A stretch of DNA of 64,000 bases, taken from positions 2,356,001 to 2,420,000 of the forward strand of contig NZ_OY780939.1 of NCBI RefSeq assembly GCF_963675975.1, given 5' to 3'. The notes under the pieces were generated by a model. It saw nothing but the letters and a program-made list of their open reading frames with translations, was not told where the DNA came from and searched no databases. The DNA is from Halarcobacter sp. (GTDB lineage: Bacteria; Campylobacterota; Campylobacteria; Campylobacterales; Arcobacteraceae). Below, one piece after another: positions 8,745-18,246 of this stretch; positions within the stretch are counted from its first letter, which is position 1, and the number at the start of each line of letters is the position of its first letter. The position numbers were made by a program, and so were the translations under genes.

Positions 8745-9425
8745 TTAAAATAATTCAATTTCCATCTCTTGACCAGTATCAACTTTTTCAGCACCAAATA
8801 AATCAACACCACCAACATATTCTTTGATAACTGGAGCTTTTGTAATCTCTGTTTGTAAGGCTTTTTCTTCTTTAAGAATTTTATTATCAGTTTCAGATTT
8901 TTGAGTTACTTTAATAAAAGTTTGAAAATCATCTGCAAGAAGAATCAATCTACCATGTTCTCCCCTTGTATGTTCACTTACTAATTTAAAACCTTCAGAT
9001 TTACAAAAATCTTTTGCAAATTCAACATTTCTGTGCCCTATTGAATTTATTTTGCTTATATTTAACTGCATGATATCAGCACCACCTGAAATCTTTGCAC
9101 TCATATTTCTTTTGTCACAACCTAATTTATACATCTCATTTAGCATTGCTTCAACTGAATATAAACCATACTTCATGTCATCATTAGTACTATTAGTTGT
9201 TGGTAATAAAAAATGATTCATTGCTTTGATTTTTGTAACTGAATCATAAAACATAATAGCAACATAAGAACCAAGTAGAGTTTTAAATGCAACTTGCTCT
9301 ATATCTTTTCCAACAGCAAACTCTCCACCAATTATGGTATGGGTATTATAACCCTTAGTTTTTTGTGTAAATCTTGATATAGATGCTTTTTCGATACTTC
9401 CATCTTTATGTCCAATAATAATCAA
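8745..9425 (-). CDS. cheD: CheD-like protein lacking the catalytic cysteine
   Basis: Homologue of the chemoreceptor glutamine deamidase CheD. The conserved core TLLGS-x-VAIMFYD...MNHFLLP is clear, as is the later HTRGEHGRLILL. In active CheD the residue after GS is the nucleophilic Cys; here it is Tyr54 (codon TAT at 9264-9266), while the partner His is kept 17 residues later (His71). The protein is long (226 residues against about 160), with a C-terminal tail after residue 175. It starts with TTG overlapping the cheR stop (TTGA). It probably cannot deamidate by the known mechanism and may act as a binding partner of receptors or a CheC/CheX phosphatase. Confidence 0.85.
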   Translation of the reverse strand: MIIIGHKDGSIEKASISRFTQKTKGYNTHTIIGGEFAVGKDIEQVAFKTLLGSYVAIMFYDSVTKIKAMNHFLLPTTNSTNDDMKYGLYSVEAMLNEMYKLGCDKRNMSAKISGGADIMQLNISKINSIGHRNVEFAKDFCKSEGFKLVSEHTRGEHGRLILLADDFQTFIKVTQKSETDNKILKEEKALQTEITKAPVIKEYVGGVDLFGAEKVDTGQEMEIELF

Positions 9426-10264
9426 TAAAAATCCTTTGTTTTTATGAAAATATTTTGCCCTATTCTATCCACATAACTTATTAAGTCTTGTGGATTTTCT
9501 GAATGTCCAAGATATAATGTCCCACCTATTTTAAGATGTGAAAATAGTTTTTTAAGTATCTTATTTTGATCTTCATTTGAAAAATAAATAAGCACATTTC
9601 TGCAAAATATTACATCAAAATAGTTTTTGTTATAAGGATAAGATTTATCATTTAAATTCATTACTTTAAAAGTCACCATTTTTTGTAATTCTGGTTTTAC
9701 TTTTATAAGTATCTCTTCACTAGCTAAAGTTTTTTGTACCCTTTTTTTAAAATATTTTTGAGGTTTAATCCAAGAAGGAAACTCTTTAGAAGACTTAGAG
9801 TATCTATAAACTCCATTTGCTGCATATTGTAGAACATTTGTATCAATATCTGTAGCTAATATTGTAGCATTTATATTTCTTCCACACTCTTCTGCTGCTT
9901 CAAGTATAGTCATTGCCATAGAATAAGGTTCTTCTCCTGTTGAAGAAGCAGAACAATACAATTTAATTTGATTACCACTTTTAGCAAATTCAGGAAGAAC
10001 TCTATTTTTTAAATCTGTAAAATGAAAATCTTCTCTGAAAAAATGTGTTTTGTTAGTAGTAAAAGAGTTGATAAACTCAATAGTATGTTCACCCTCTTCT
10101 ACTGCATCTAGTAACTCTTCAATGTCACCAGCGTATTTTGTGTCTCTTTTTAATTTATGCAGCCTATTTGCTATCATTATATCTTTATTTTCTGATAGCG
10201 TGATTCCAGTTAAAGAGTAAAGTATCGACTTTACTCTATCGTGTAAATGTTTATTATCGCTCAT
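9422..10264 (-). CDS. cheR: Chemotaxis protein methyltransferase CheR
   Basis: SAM-dependent methyltransferase that methylates receptor glutamates, opposing CheB. It has an N-terminal helical domain (to about residue 75), then the SAM-binding core with CSASSTGEEPYSMAM near residues 104-118, TILATDID and DVIFCRNVLIYF, all standard CheR motifs. The length of 280 residues is normal. The C-terminus lacks the NWETF-binding or TPR extension of some CheR proteins. It sits between cheA (6-base gap) and cheD (4-base overlap), so it is cotranscribed. Confidence 0.95.
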   Translation of the reverse strand: MSDNKHLHDRVKSILYSLTGITLSENKDIMIANRLHKLKRDTKYAGDIEELLDAVEEGEHTIEFINSFTTNKTHFFREDFHFTDLKNRVLPEFAKSGNQIKLYCSASSTGEEPYSMAMTILEAAEECGRNINATILATDIDTNVLQYAANGVYRYSKSSKEFPSWIKPQKYFKKRVQKTLASEEILIKVKPELQKMVTFKVMNLNDKSYPYNKNYFDVIFCRNVLIYFSNEDQNKILKKLFSHLKIGGTLYLGHSENPQDLISYVDRIGQNIFIKTKDFY

Positions 10265-10270
10265 TCAGCC

Positions 10271-12400
10271 TCAAGATGCTCTTTGTTGCATCATATTTAT
10301 ATCTTTTTCTATTTTTGTTTGTGCATTAATAATACCTAAAACATCAAGAATAAGACCAATACTACCATCACCTCTAACTGTAGCAGCACCAATACCCTCT
10401 ACACTTCTAAAGTTTTTGTCAAGTGGTTTTACAACTACTTGGTGTTGATTTAAGAATTCATCAATTGAAATTGCAACTTTTTGAGTACCTGATTTAACAA
10501 CAATTAGCATACCCTCTTCTAAGTTATCAAATGTTGGTTCTACTCCAAACAGTTGATGTAATCTTACAACAGGAATAAATTCTTCTCTTAACATTAATAA
10601 GTCTTGTGAACCATCACCAATTTTTTTAATCATATCAGGAGTTGGTTGTAAAGATTCTACAATTGAACTTAAAGGTAAAATATATTTTTGATCACCAACA
10701 GCAATATCTAATCCATCAAGTATTGCAAGAGTAAGAGGAAGCATAATTGTAATAATTGTACCTTTTCCTAATTCTGTATCAAGTTTAATTGCACCACCAA
10801 GTTTTTGAATATTTGTTTTAACAACATCCATTCCAACACCTCTACCAGAGATATCAGTAATTTGATCTGCTGTTGAAACCCCTGCTCCAAATACAAGCAT
10901 TGCTTTTTCATTTGTACTCATTGTATTATATTGATTTTCATCAATTTGACCTTGGTCTAAAGCTTTTTGCGCAACTCTTTCTGCATCAATACCTTTACCA
11001 TCATCTGCAATTGTAATAATCATTTGACCATTAGCTTGTTCAGCTGATATTGTTATTGAACCAACCTCTTCTTTTCCGCTAGCTTTTCTTACATCAGGTG
11101 TTTCTAAACCATGATCTAATGAGTTTCTAATAATATGCATTAAAGGATCTGTTAAACCTTCAATCATAGCTTTATCAATTTCAACACCATCACCATAGTG
11201 TTTAAATTCAACTTTTTTGCTAAGTTTTTTAGAAATATCTCTAACTACTTTAGGGAATTTTGAATAAATTGATTCCATTGGTACCATTCTAATACTCATA
11301 ATAGAATCTTGCATATCTCTAATATGTCTTTCTAGTAATTCTAATCTTTCTAGAACAGCATTTCTTGTTTTAGTCTCTTCAATCGTAGATGAAAACTGAG
11401 TAAGCATTGCATTAGTAATAACTAAATCCCCAACATTATTCATTAGTAAATCAATTTTATCTAGATTTACTCTAATATTATTAGATGCTGAAGTTTTCTT
11501 CTCTTCTCTAGGAGGTCTTTTTGATGCCACAGGTTTTTTTGCAGCTGCAGATGCTGGTGTAGGTTTACTAGGTGCAGCTGCTTTAGGAGCTTCAGCTTTT
11601 TTAGGCTCCTCTTTCTTAACTTCTTCTTTTTTTATTTCTTGTTTTTGATCGGAGTTATTAGCTTTTAATTCTGCATCTGGTGTAATGCTTGGCATATCAT
11701 CAAAGAAACCAAAATCATCATTTTCATCATGAGTAAGTACAGGAGTATCTTCTGTTGCTATTAATTTATCTAGTTCCTCATCAAAGAAACCATAATTATT
11801 ATTTTCAGATTCATTTCCTATCTCATCATCTTTGAAGAACCCATAAGAAACATTAAATTTACTATCATTTATATCTGAATCATACAAGCCAATACTATCA
11901 TCAGAAGTAGATACTGTTGGAGTGTTACTATTTTCATCTACTTCTATACTATTTTCTTCTTCTAAAGCTGGTGTTTCGGCAGCAGTATCAGGAGTTTCAC
12001 CATTAATGTATGCTTTAATGATAGTTAATAATTCAGCTGTCATCTCTTCAAAAGTTTCTCTAGTAAGTTCTTCTGCAACTTCCATTTCAAGAAGTTCTTT
12101 CATAACATCCAAACCATCAATTAAAGTACCCGCCATCTCTGGTATGAATTCAATTTCATGATTTCTAAGTTTGTCCATCATATTTTCAACACTATGTGTA
12201 AACTCAGCAAAAAGTGCCAATTCAACAGATGCACCACTACCTTTTAAAGTATGTACATCTCTAAATAATTGACCCATTTCTTCATCAGTTAATGTTCCAT
12301 TTGTTTCAGCTTCAAGAAGAACATTATCCGCAGATTCAAATAATTCTTCAGCTTCCTCTAGGAACATTTCTCTATATTTAGATATATCAAAACCAGACAT
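10271..12400 (-). CDS. cheA: Chemotaxis histidine kinase CheA
   Basis: Kinase that relays receptor state to CheY and CheB. The order is a P1/Hpt domain with phosphorylated His50 (HTLKGSG), a long linker (about 140-310), P3 dimerisation, P4 ATPase (HIIRNSLDHGLE, DDGKGID) and P5 CheW-like (about 575-700). No separate P2 domain is obvious. Instead the linker has three Gly-Phe-Phe motifs followed by acidic residues (GFF at 187-189, 204-206 and 231-233) and then an Ala/Pro/Lys-rich tract. There is no C-terminal receiver domain, unlike the CheA-Y fusions of Helicobacter and Campylobacter; a stand-alone CheY is encoded just upstream. Confidence 0.95.
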   Translation of the reverse strand: MSGFDISKYREMFLEEAEELFESADNVLLEAETNGTLTDEEMGQLFRDVHTLKGSGASVELALFAEFTHSVENMMDKLRNHEIEFIPEMAGTLIDGLDVMKELLEMEVAEELTRETFEEMTAELLTIIKAYINGETPDTAAETPALEEENSIEVDENSNTPTVSTSDDSIGLYDSDINDSKFNVSYGFFKDDEIGNESENNNYGFFDEELDKLIATEDTPVLTHDENDDFGFFDDMPSITPDAELKANNSDQKQEIKKEEVKKEEPKKAEAPKAAAPSKPTPASAAAKKPVASKRPPREEKKTSASNNIRVNLDKIDLLMNNVGDLVITNAMLTQFSSTIEETKTRNAVLERLELLERHIRDMQDSIMSIRMVPMESIYSKFPKVVRDISKKLSKKVEFKHYGDGVEIDKAMIEGLTDPLMHIIRNSLDHGLETPDVRKASGKEEVGSITISAEQANGQMIITIADDGKGIDAERVAQKALDQGQIDENQYNTMSTNEKAMLVFGAGVSTADQITDISGRGVGMDVVKTNIQKLGGAIKLDTELGKGTIITIMLPLTLAILDGLDIAVGDQKYILPLSSIVESLQPTPDMIKKIGDGSQDLLMLREEFIPVVRLHQLFGVEPTFDNLEEGMLIVVKSGTQKVAISIDEFLNQHQVVVKPLDKNFRSVEGIGAATVRGDGSIGLILDVLGIINAQTKIEKDINMMQQRAS

Positions 12401-12416
12401 GATAACAACCTTTTCT

Positions 12417-12785
12417 TTATCTACTTAATACTATGTTAACTGCTTTTAATAATTGTTCTGGAACAAATGGTTTTACAATCCAACCAGTTGCACCTGCAGC
12501 TTTACCTTTTGCTTTCATCTCATCACTTCTCTCAGTAGTTAATACTAGAATAGGTCTACTTGCATATGTTGGTAATTTTCTTAATTCACCAATAAGAGTT
12601 AAACCATCCATATTTGGCATATTTACATCTGTAATAATTAAATCAAATGTAGTAGACTTAGCCTTTTCTAAACCATCAACTCCATCAATAGCCTCAGTTA
12701 CATCGTTATAACCACCTTCGTTTAATGCATAATTCAACATATCTCTTAACATTGTTGAATCATCCACGATTAAAAGCTTAGCCAT
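12417..12785 (-). CDS. cheY: Chemotaxis response regulator CheY
   Basis: Single-domain receiver protein of 122 residues. It has the acidic pair DD at 8-9 (LIVDDST), the phospho-acceptor Asp in ITDVNMPNMDG, the switch Thr in VLTTE and the conserved Lys in WIVKPF. It is the first gene of the che operon, 16 bases before cheA. Since CheA here has no fused receiver domain, this CheY is the obvious direct phosphoryl acceptor. Whether it binds the flagellar motor switch or acts as a phosphate sink is not shown by the sequence. Confidence 0.93.
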   Translation of the reverse strand: MAKLLIVDDSTMLRDMLNYALNEGGYNDVTEAIDGVDGLEKAKSTTFDLIITDVNMPNMDGLTLIGELRKLPTYASRPILVLTTERSDEMKAKGKAAGATGWIVKPFVPEQLLKAVNIVLSR

Positions 12786-12839
12786 AAAAAACCCCTTGTT
12801 TTTAATAAAAAAATATTATTTTAACTATATTAACCAAAC

Positions 12840-12864
12840 AAATATTAAATTAACTTTAATATTT
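12840..12864 (-). terminator. Possible weak terminator after pnp
   Basis: Perfect 10-bp AT-only inverted repeat (AAATATTAAA / TTTAATATTT, 5-base loop) beginning at the pnp stop codon. The absence of G-C pairs makes it a weak terminator at best; it may simply be a stabilising 3' stem. Confidence 0.3.
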
Positions 12865-15043
12865 AAATCCCACTTGAAGCCAACTCTATACGGTCTTTTT
12901 TAACTTTTAGTACTTTAACTTCTATATTATCATCTACTTTTAATACATCTTCAACTTTTTTCACTCTCTCTTTTGAAATTTTTGAAATATGTAATAAACC
13001 TTCTCCACCCTTTGGTAATTCTATAAACGCACCAAAGTCAGCAATTCTTACAACTTTTCCTGTTAATACTTCATCAATTTCATAAAGCTTTTCAAAATCT
13101 ATATTCTTTTTATTATCTCTTCTTGAGTTTGCATTATTTGAAATAGATTTGATATGTTCACAAGCATCTAATACATTTTGTTTATTTTCACCACTTACTT
13201 TTACATTACCACTATCTCTATCTAAATCAATTGATACTGAGAATTTTTCAATTATCTCTTTAATAGTTGACCCAGCTTTTCCAATAACAACCATAATTTT
13301 ACTTGGGTCAATTGCAAATTGTTCAACTAATGGTAAAGCTTCACTAGGGATGATTTCGCTTGCTGCTTCTTCCATTATTCCTAAGATATGTTCTCTACCC
13401 TCTTTTGCTTGATATAAAGCTTCTTTTAAAACTGATAATTCAATTCCACCAAGTTTTATATCCATTTGTAAAGCAGTAATACCCTCTTTTGTACCTGCAA
13501 CTTTAAAATCCATATCACCATCATGATCTTCTAATCCCATAATATCTGTTAATACAGAATAATTGTCACCTTCAACAACCATCCCCATAGCTACACCAGC
13601 TACTAGATTTGAAACAGGAACACCTGCTGCTTTTAACGCTAGAGAACCACCACAAACAGTTGCCATAGACGATGATCCATTTGATTCTAAAATTTCAGAA
13701 ACTAATCTAACTGTTTCATCAAAATCTTTATCAATTGTAGCCTCTAAAGCTTTTTTAGCTAAGTTACCGTGTCCAAGTTCTCTTCTTCCCACACCAAACA
13801 TAGGTTTTGCTTCACCAACAGAGAAACCAGGGAAATTATAATGAACCATAAAGTTTTCAGTTCTTGTAGACTTTTCCGTTAAAACTTCATACATTTGTCC
13901 ATCTTTTGAACCAGCTAATGTACCAACAACTAAGGCTTGTGTTTCACCTCTAGTAAATAAACAAGAAGAGTGAGTAGAAGGTAAAATATTTGTATCTATT
14001 GTAATAGGTCTAACATCTTTTAAACCTCTTCCATCTGCTCTTACTTTATCATTTACAATCATAGATCTTACTACATCTCTTTTTACTATAGATACAGCTT
14101 CATAAATAGTTGAGAATTCAATCTCATTTTCAGTACAAAACTCATCTTTAGAGATTTTCTTAGCTAAATCTTTTAATTCTGTAGCTCTTTCACTTTTTGC
14201 TAATTTTTGTAAAGCGAATTTAATATCTTCAAAATATTTCTCTTTTACATAATCAATAACTTTTGTATCAATTGTAAACTCTACTAATTCTACATCTTTA
14301 ATCTCTTTTGAGATTGATTCAAATCCAATTTCATAAGTTTCATTTGATTCTTTTAATGCATTTTGAGCAACAGAGATTGCATTTACAAGTTCATCTTCAG
14401 TCATCTCATTTGTTTTATGTAGTTTACTAAATGCCTCAATATCAACTTCAATCATCTCTTCACTAGAGATTGATTTCATCTCAATCATTAATAACTCTTC
14501 TTTTGTTCCAGCTACATATAAATCAAGAGTTGATTCTTCAAGTTGTTCAGTAGTAGGATTTACTACATATTCTCCCTCAATTCTTCCAACTCTAACACCC
14601 GATACAGATTTTTTAATTGGTAAATCTGAGCTATATAATGCAGCACTTGCAGCATTTAAAGCTAATACTTGTAAATCTACATTTTGATCTGCACTTAATA
14701 CAATTACTGTGATTGTTGTAGGATAAACGTAACCTTTTGGGAATAATGGTCTTAAACTTCTATCAATAACTCTAGCAGTTAAAGTTTCAAACTCACTTGG
14801 TTTTGCTTCTCTTTTAATAAAACCACCAGGTAGTTTTGCTGCTGCATAAGTTTTTTCCACATATTGAACTGTTAAAGGTGTAAAATCTTCTTCAACAGGG
14901 TTGTCAAATTCACTAACTACAGTTGCTAATACAACAGCATTTCCTAATTTCGCTAATACAGAACCATTAGCTTGTTTGGCTACTTTACCAAACTCAAATA
15001 TTTCTTGTTTTCCATTTAATTCAAATTCACATACTGTTGACAT
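12863..15043 (-). CDS. pnp: Polynucleotide phosphorylase PNPase
   Basis: Phosphorolytic 3'-5' exoribonuclease of the RNA degradation machinery. Two RNase PH-like domains (about 1-220 and 320-545) are separated by a helical domain. They are followed by a KH domain (VVIGKAGSTIKEIIEKF, near 572-588) and an S1 domain (GKVVRIADFGAFIELPKGGEG). GSKDGQMYEVLTEKS and NGSSSMATVCGGSLALKAAG are catalytic-core segments. The length of 726 residues is normal. It lies 5 bases after the phosphoribosyltransferase gene and 77 bases before cheY, probably the distal gene of the purD-RDD-lptD operon. Confidence 0.96.
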   Translation of the reverse strand: MSTVCEFELNGKQEIFEFGKVAKQANGSVLAKLGNAVVLATVVSEFDNPVEEDFTPLTVQYVEKTYAAAKLPGGFIKREAKPSEFETLTARVIDRSLRPLFPKGYVYPTTITVIVLSADQNVDLQVLALNAASAALYSSDLPIKKSVSGVRVGRIEGEYVVNPTTEQLEESTLDLYVAGTKEELLMIEMKSISSEEMIEVDIEAFSKLHKTNEMTEDELVNAISVAQNALKESNETYEIGFESISKEIKDVELVEFTIDTKVIDYVKEKYFEDIKFALQKLAKSERATELKDLAKKISKDEFCTENEIEFSTIYEAVSIVKRDVVRSMIVNDKVRADGRGLKDVRPITIDTNILPSTHSSCLFTRGETQALVVGTLAGSKDGQMYEVLTEKSTRTENFMVHYNFPGFSVGEAKPMFGVGRRELGHGNLAKKALEATIDKDFDETVRLVSEILESNGSSSMATVCGGSLALKAAGVPVSNLVAGVAMGMVVEGDNYSVLTDIMGLEDHDGDMDFKVAGTKEGITALQMDIKLGGIELSVLKEALYQAKEGREHILGIMEEAASEIIPSEALPLVEQFAIDPSKIMVVIGKAGSTIKEIIEKFSVSIDLDRDSGNVKVSGENKQNVLDACEHIKSISNNANSRRDNKKNIDFEKLYEIDEVLTGKVVRIADFGAFIELPKGGEGLLHISKISKERVKKVEDVLKVDDNIEVKVLKVKKDRIELASSGI

Positions 15044-15048
15044 ATAAT

Positions 15049-15696
15049 TTATCCTTTATAATCTTTAATTTCTTCATAAGTTACTTCATCTAATTCATCA
15101 TAATAAAAATCTATTGAAATGAAATGATCTAAATTTTTAACATAATATAAATCATCTGCAATAGATTCAATAGTTTGAATACTCGCTGTTGGAAGTATCG
15201 GTATTGCTACTGATACAGATTTTGCACCTAAATGTATTGCTGTTTTAATACAAGCCATCATTGTTAAACTTGTATTTAACCCCTCATCAACTAAAAGAAC
15301 ATTTTTATTTTCTAAGTCTTCTAGTTTTTTACCCCTTCTAAATTTATTTACACAATTTGAAAGTTCATTATCATATATATACCTAGATTTTGAAAATACA
15401 AAATCTAAACTAATATCAAATGCCTTTACTAATTCTTCATGTATTACAACCTCTTCACTTTCTGTAACAATTGCAATTTCACACTCATCATTATTTGGTG
15501 AATATATTTTTCTAGAGAACATAATATCAAGTTTTGCATTTAATTCACTTGCAACAATTTTTGCTACAGGTAAACCATTATAAGATGTAGAGATAACAAT
15601 CCACTCTTCAAGCTTCATCTTATTTATAGGCAAAATATCTATAAGTCTATAAGCTGCAACTTCTCTATTTTTAAAATAAATTTTATCAGGTGTCAT
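15049..15696 (-). CDS. Phosphoribosyltransferase-domain protein
   Basis: Type I phosphoribosyltransferase-fold protein of 215 residues. The PRPP-binding segment is NVLLVDEGLNTSLTMMACI at about residues 129-147; family members usually have VDDG(I/L)ATG at this place, so the loop is atypical. The N-terminal part (VISTSYNGLPVAKIVASELNAKLDIMF) matches the substrate-pocket region of such proteins. The specific substrate is not evident. It lies between lptD (1-base gap) and pnp (5-base gap), so it is cotranscribed with envelope and RNA-decay genes. Confidence 0.75.
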   Translation of the reverse strand: MTPDKIYFKNREVAAYRLIDILPINKMKLEEWIVISTSYNGLPVAKIVASELNAKLDIMFSRKIYSPNNDECEIAIVTESEEVVIHEELVKAFDISLDFVFSKSRYIYDNELSNCVNKFRRGKKLEDLENKNVLLVDEGLNTSLTMMACIKTAIHLGAKSVSVAIPILPTASIQTIESIADDLYYVKNLDHFISIDFYYDELDEVTYEEIKDYKG

Positions 15697-15697
15697 T

Positions 15698-17809
15698 TTA
15701 ACTACCCTCTTCTGTATTATTTGTATCTTCTTTTATTTTATATTGCTGTTTTACTCCACCTAATGGTTTTAAGAATAATTCTATATATAAAATATCTTGT
15801 GTTCTTGAGTCTGTATAATTACTAGAAGTCGCAACAATTGCTCTTTCATATTTTAAATCTAAATCCCAGCAACTATCCACAATAGTGAATTTTAATCCTT
15901 GTTTAGTTCTAATATCCTCTTCTATATTATAATTAGTATAATATGATAGTTTATATTGATCTGAAAAAGTATATCTAGCTGTTAATGAATAAGATTCTAA
16001 ATTCTCTTTTCCAGAATTTTGTGTTTCTTTAGACATATAATGTCCAAGTTTTAAATACACATTATCATAATTTAATGAAAAATTTGAAGAGCTTTCAATA
16101 ATTTTTTTATCTTGATGATTATATAACAATTTATTACTAATTGCACCTAAAAAATAATTATAAGTAATTTCATTTTCAGTATTATCTAATTTAAACTCAT
16201 CATAATCATCATAAATTAAAGATTGTGTTAATTTATGGTTGATAATTTGTTCATTAGTATCTTTATCATATAAAGATTGATTAATACCAAACTCTATAGT
16301 ATCTTCATTTCTATTAACAGGAAAAGGACTTAATACAACATCACTATTTGTAATATCGTACAAATCACCCTTTTCAGTAATTGTATGTACATTATTATAG
16401 TCTGCAAATAAATTAACTGTATGAACATAATCTTCATAAGGTTTTACTAAATCAGAATTAAGTGAAATTGTTGTTTTTGATTCAGCATAAGTACCATCTT
16501 CATAATTACTGTCAGCATTAGAGTAAATAAACTTATTAAAGTTAAATTCTTGTTTAAAAATAATTTTCAAATAATCATCAAATAAAGAGTACGAATAAGA
16601 TAAAGGAACACTTAATTCGTATTGTTCAGCATTTATCTCTTCATTTCTTTTATGATTTGTATATTTTAAATCTGATGAAACTAATAATTTATCTAAAAAA
16701 ACAGGTCTGGTATAGGTGTGAGCTTGAAGTTTTGGTAACTCTTGAAGAGTATTACCATTTGAGGTTTTAGATGTATCAATATAGTATCTAAAATATGAAC
16801 CTAAAAAATAATTTGGTGTATTATATACATAATTTATTTTTGATTCAACTTTTTGAACAATAGAATCATCTTCAGTATTATTTTCCAATACATCATACTC
16901 AATATCATTCAAATAATTTATATCCATATATAAACCATCAGAATACCCTAATTTATTAGGAGATAATATATTGTTTCTTACATAATTTAAACCAATACCA
17001 TAATGACTCTGGTTTGTTAAACCATTTTCTGCTTGATAATCTTCATACTCTTTAAAATACCCTGCACTAAGTTTTAACATAGAATCAATAGAATCAGCAT
17101 ATCTAAAATATCCAAAGATACCTCTACCTCTTTTAAATCTATAATCAGGAATAAATTCAAAATCATAATTATCAGCTGGGGCAATATATATAGGTTGAGA
17201 GTAGAAGCCACCTTCATCTTTAGAGTAACCAAAAGTTGGGTACAATAACCCAGTTCTTCTTCTTGTATCTGTTGAAAACCCTAAATAAGGTGCATATATT
17301 AAAGGCATCTCTTTTAGATATATTCTTGGATTATAGATATTTATCCATTTATCTTCTGTATCATAATCAGCACTACTAAATCTAATACTCCAATCTGGAT
17401 CAACACAATCACAACTTGATAAAGTAGCATCTTCTAAAAAGATTGTATCATCTTTTTTTTCAGAATCTTTTGAGCTTATCCATATTGAATTTGATTCTTC
17501 AAAATACAAACTAGGTTTTTGATACATATCATCTGTATTTATATCCAAAAATGTATAATTACTTTTTGTTTGAACATTATTATTTTTCAATACAATAACA
17601 TCATCAAACAACTCAAAAGTACCTTTATTTTTATCATAAATTGCTTTTTGTGCAGTTATATAGTAAGAAGGGGAAAAAGCAACAACATTACCACTAGCAA
17701 TAATTATGTCATTTTTTGTTACTAAATCATTTGCTAAAATTTGAAACTTTTCCACATCAGCATGTAAAGATACTACTAATATTGCGGTCGCAATTATTTT
17801 TTTAAGCAT
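15698..17809 (-). CDS. lptD: LPS assembly outer-membrane protein LptD
   Basis: Outer-membrane beta-barrel that inserts lipopolysaccharide into the outer leaflet. It has a signal peptide (LKKIIATAILVVSLHA), an OstA/LptA-like N-terminal domain (about 20-110: ANDLVTKNDIIIASGNVVAFS), a cysteine motif SSCDCVDPDWSIRF near 132-145 that is typical of LptD, and then a long alternating beta-strand barrel. The length of 703 residues fits Campylobacterota LptD. Its start overlaps the end of the RDD gene by 8 bases, implying translational coupling. There is no lptE nearby. Confidence 0.92.
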   Translation of the reverse strand: MLKKIIATAILVVSLHADVEKFQILANDLVTKNDIIIASGNVVAFSPSYYITAQKAIYDKNKGTFELFDDVIVLKNNNVQTKSNYTFLDINTDDMYQKPSLYFEESNSIWISSKDSEKKDDTIFLEDATLSSCDCVDPDWSIRFSSADYDTEDKWINIYNPRIYLKEMPLIYAPYLGFSTDTRRRTGLLYPTFGYSKDEGGFYSQPIYIAPADNYDFEFIPDYRFKRGRGIFGYFRYADSIDSMLKLSAGYFKEYEDYQAENGLTNQSHYGIGLNYVRNNILSPNKLGYSDGLYMDINYLNDIEYDVLENNTEDDSIVQKVESKINYVYNTPNYFLGSYFRYYIDTSKTSNGNTLQELPKLQAHTYTRPVFLDKLLVSSDLKYTNHKRNEEINAEQYELSVPLSYSYSLFDDYLKIIFKQEFNFNKFIYSNADSNYEDGTYAESKTTISLNSDLVKPYEDYVHTVNLFADYNNVHTITEKGDLYDITNSDVVLSPFPVNRNEDTIEFGINQSLYDKDTNEQIINHKLTQSLIYDDYDEFKLDNTENEITYNYFLGAISNKLLYNHQDKKIIESSSNFSLNYDNVYLKLGHYMSKETQNSGKENLESYSLTARYTFSDQYKLSYYTNYNIEEDIRTKQGLKFTIVDSCWDLDLKYERAIVATSSNYTDSRTQDILYIELFLKPLGGVKQQYKIKEDTNNTEEGS

Positions 17810-18230
17810 TAACTACTAGTGTCCTTCCTGTTTTATCATGAAATGCTTGTCTACCTTCTGTAAAAAATGCAAAAATAAAACCAATATAAACAAAATATTC
17901 ACTTGCTATTCTTGATATAGATCTAATTATCGATGAACTTAAAGATACTCTACCAAAATTATAATAATCAATTACTCTAATTTTAAGAACAAGTTTTCCA
18001 ACTGTTGCTCCATAGTACCACACAAAAAAACTTTGATAAATAAATTTTACAAAAAATACAGGGAAAATCAAACTTGCCAATACATTTGCTAATTGGTCAA
18101 CATTTGCACTGTTAGTAACTAAAGAATCCCAGAAAATTACGTAAACTAGAATTGTTATAATTAATTCATCTATTAAAAAGGCAAAAATACGTTTTGTTAA
18201 TGAAGCTAATTCAAGATTTTCGTTATTCAT
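17802..18230 (-). CDS. RDD-family membrane protein
   Basis: Small integral membrane protein of 142 residues with the RDD pattern: LTKRIFAFLIDELIITILVYVIF at 12-34, a second helix at about 48-70, GATVGKLVLKIRVID (the typical central motif) and a C-terminal FHDKTGRTLVV. RDD proteins are of unknown or varied function, with some implicated in ion transport. It is located between purD and lptD in the same transcription unit, overlapping lptD by 8 bases. Confidence 0.85.
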   Translation of the reverse strand: MNNENLELASLTKRIFAFLIDELIITILVYVIFWDSLVTNSANVDQLANVLASLIFPVFFVKFIYQSFFVWYYGATVGKLVLKIRVIDYYNFGRVSLSSSIIRSISRIASEYFVYIGFIFAFFTEGRQAFHDKTGRTLVVNA

Positions 18231-18246
18231 ATTCTAAAATATTCTT

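Noticed and set aside
15049-15696. Naming the phosphoribosyltransferase gene apt, hpt or comF
   Set aside because: The PRPP loop is atypical and no specificity motif was visible, so no symbol was given.
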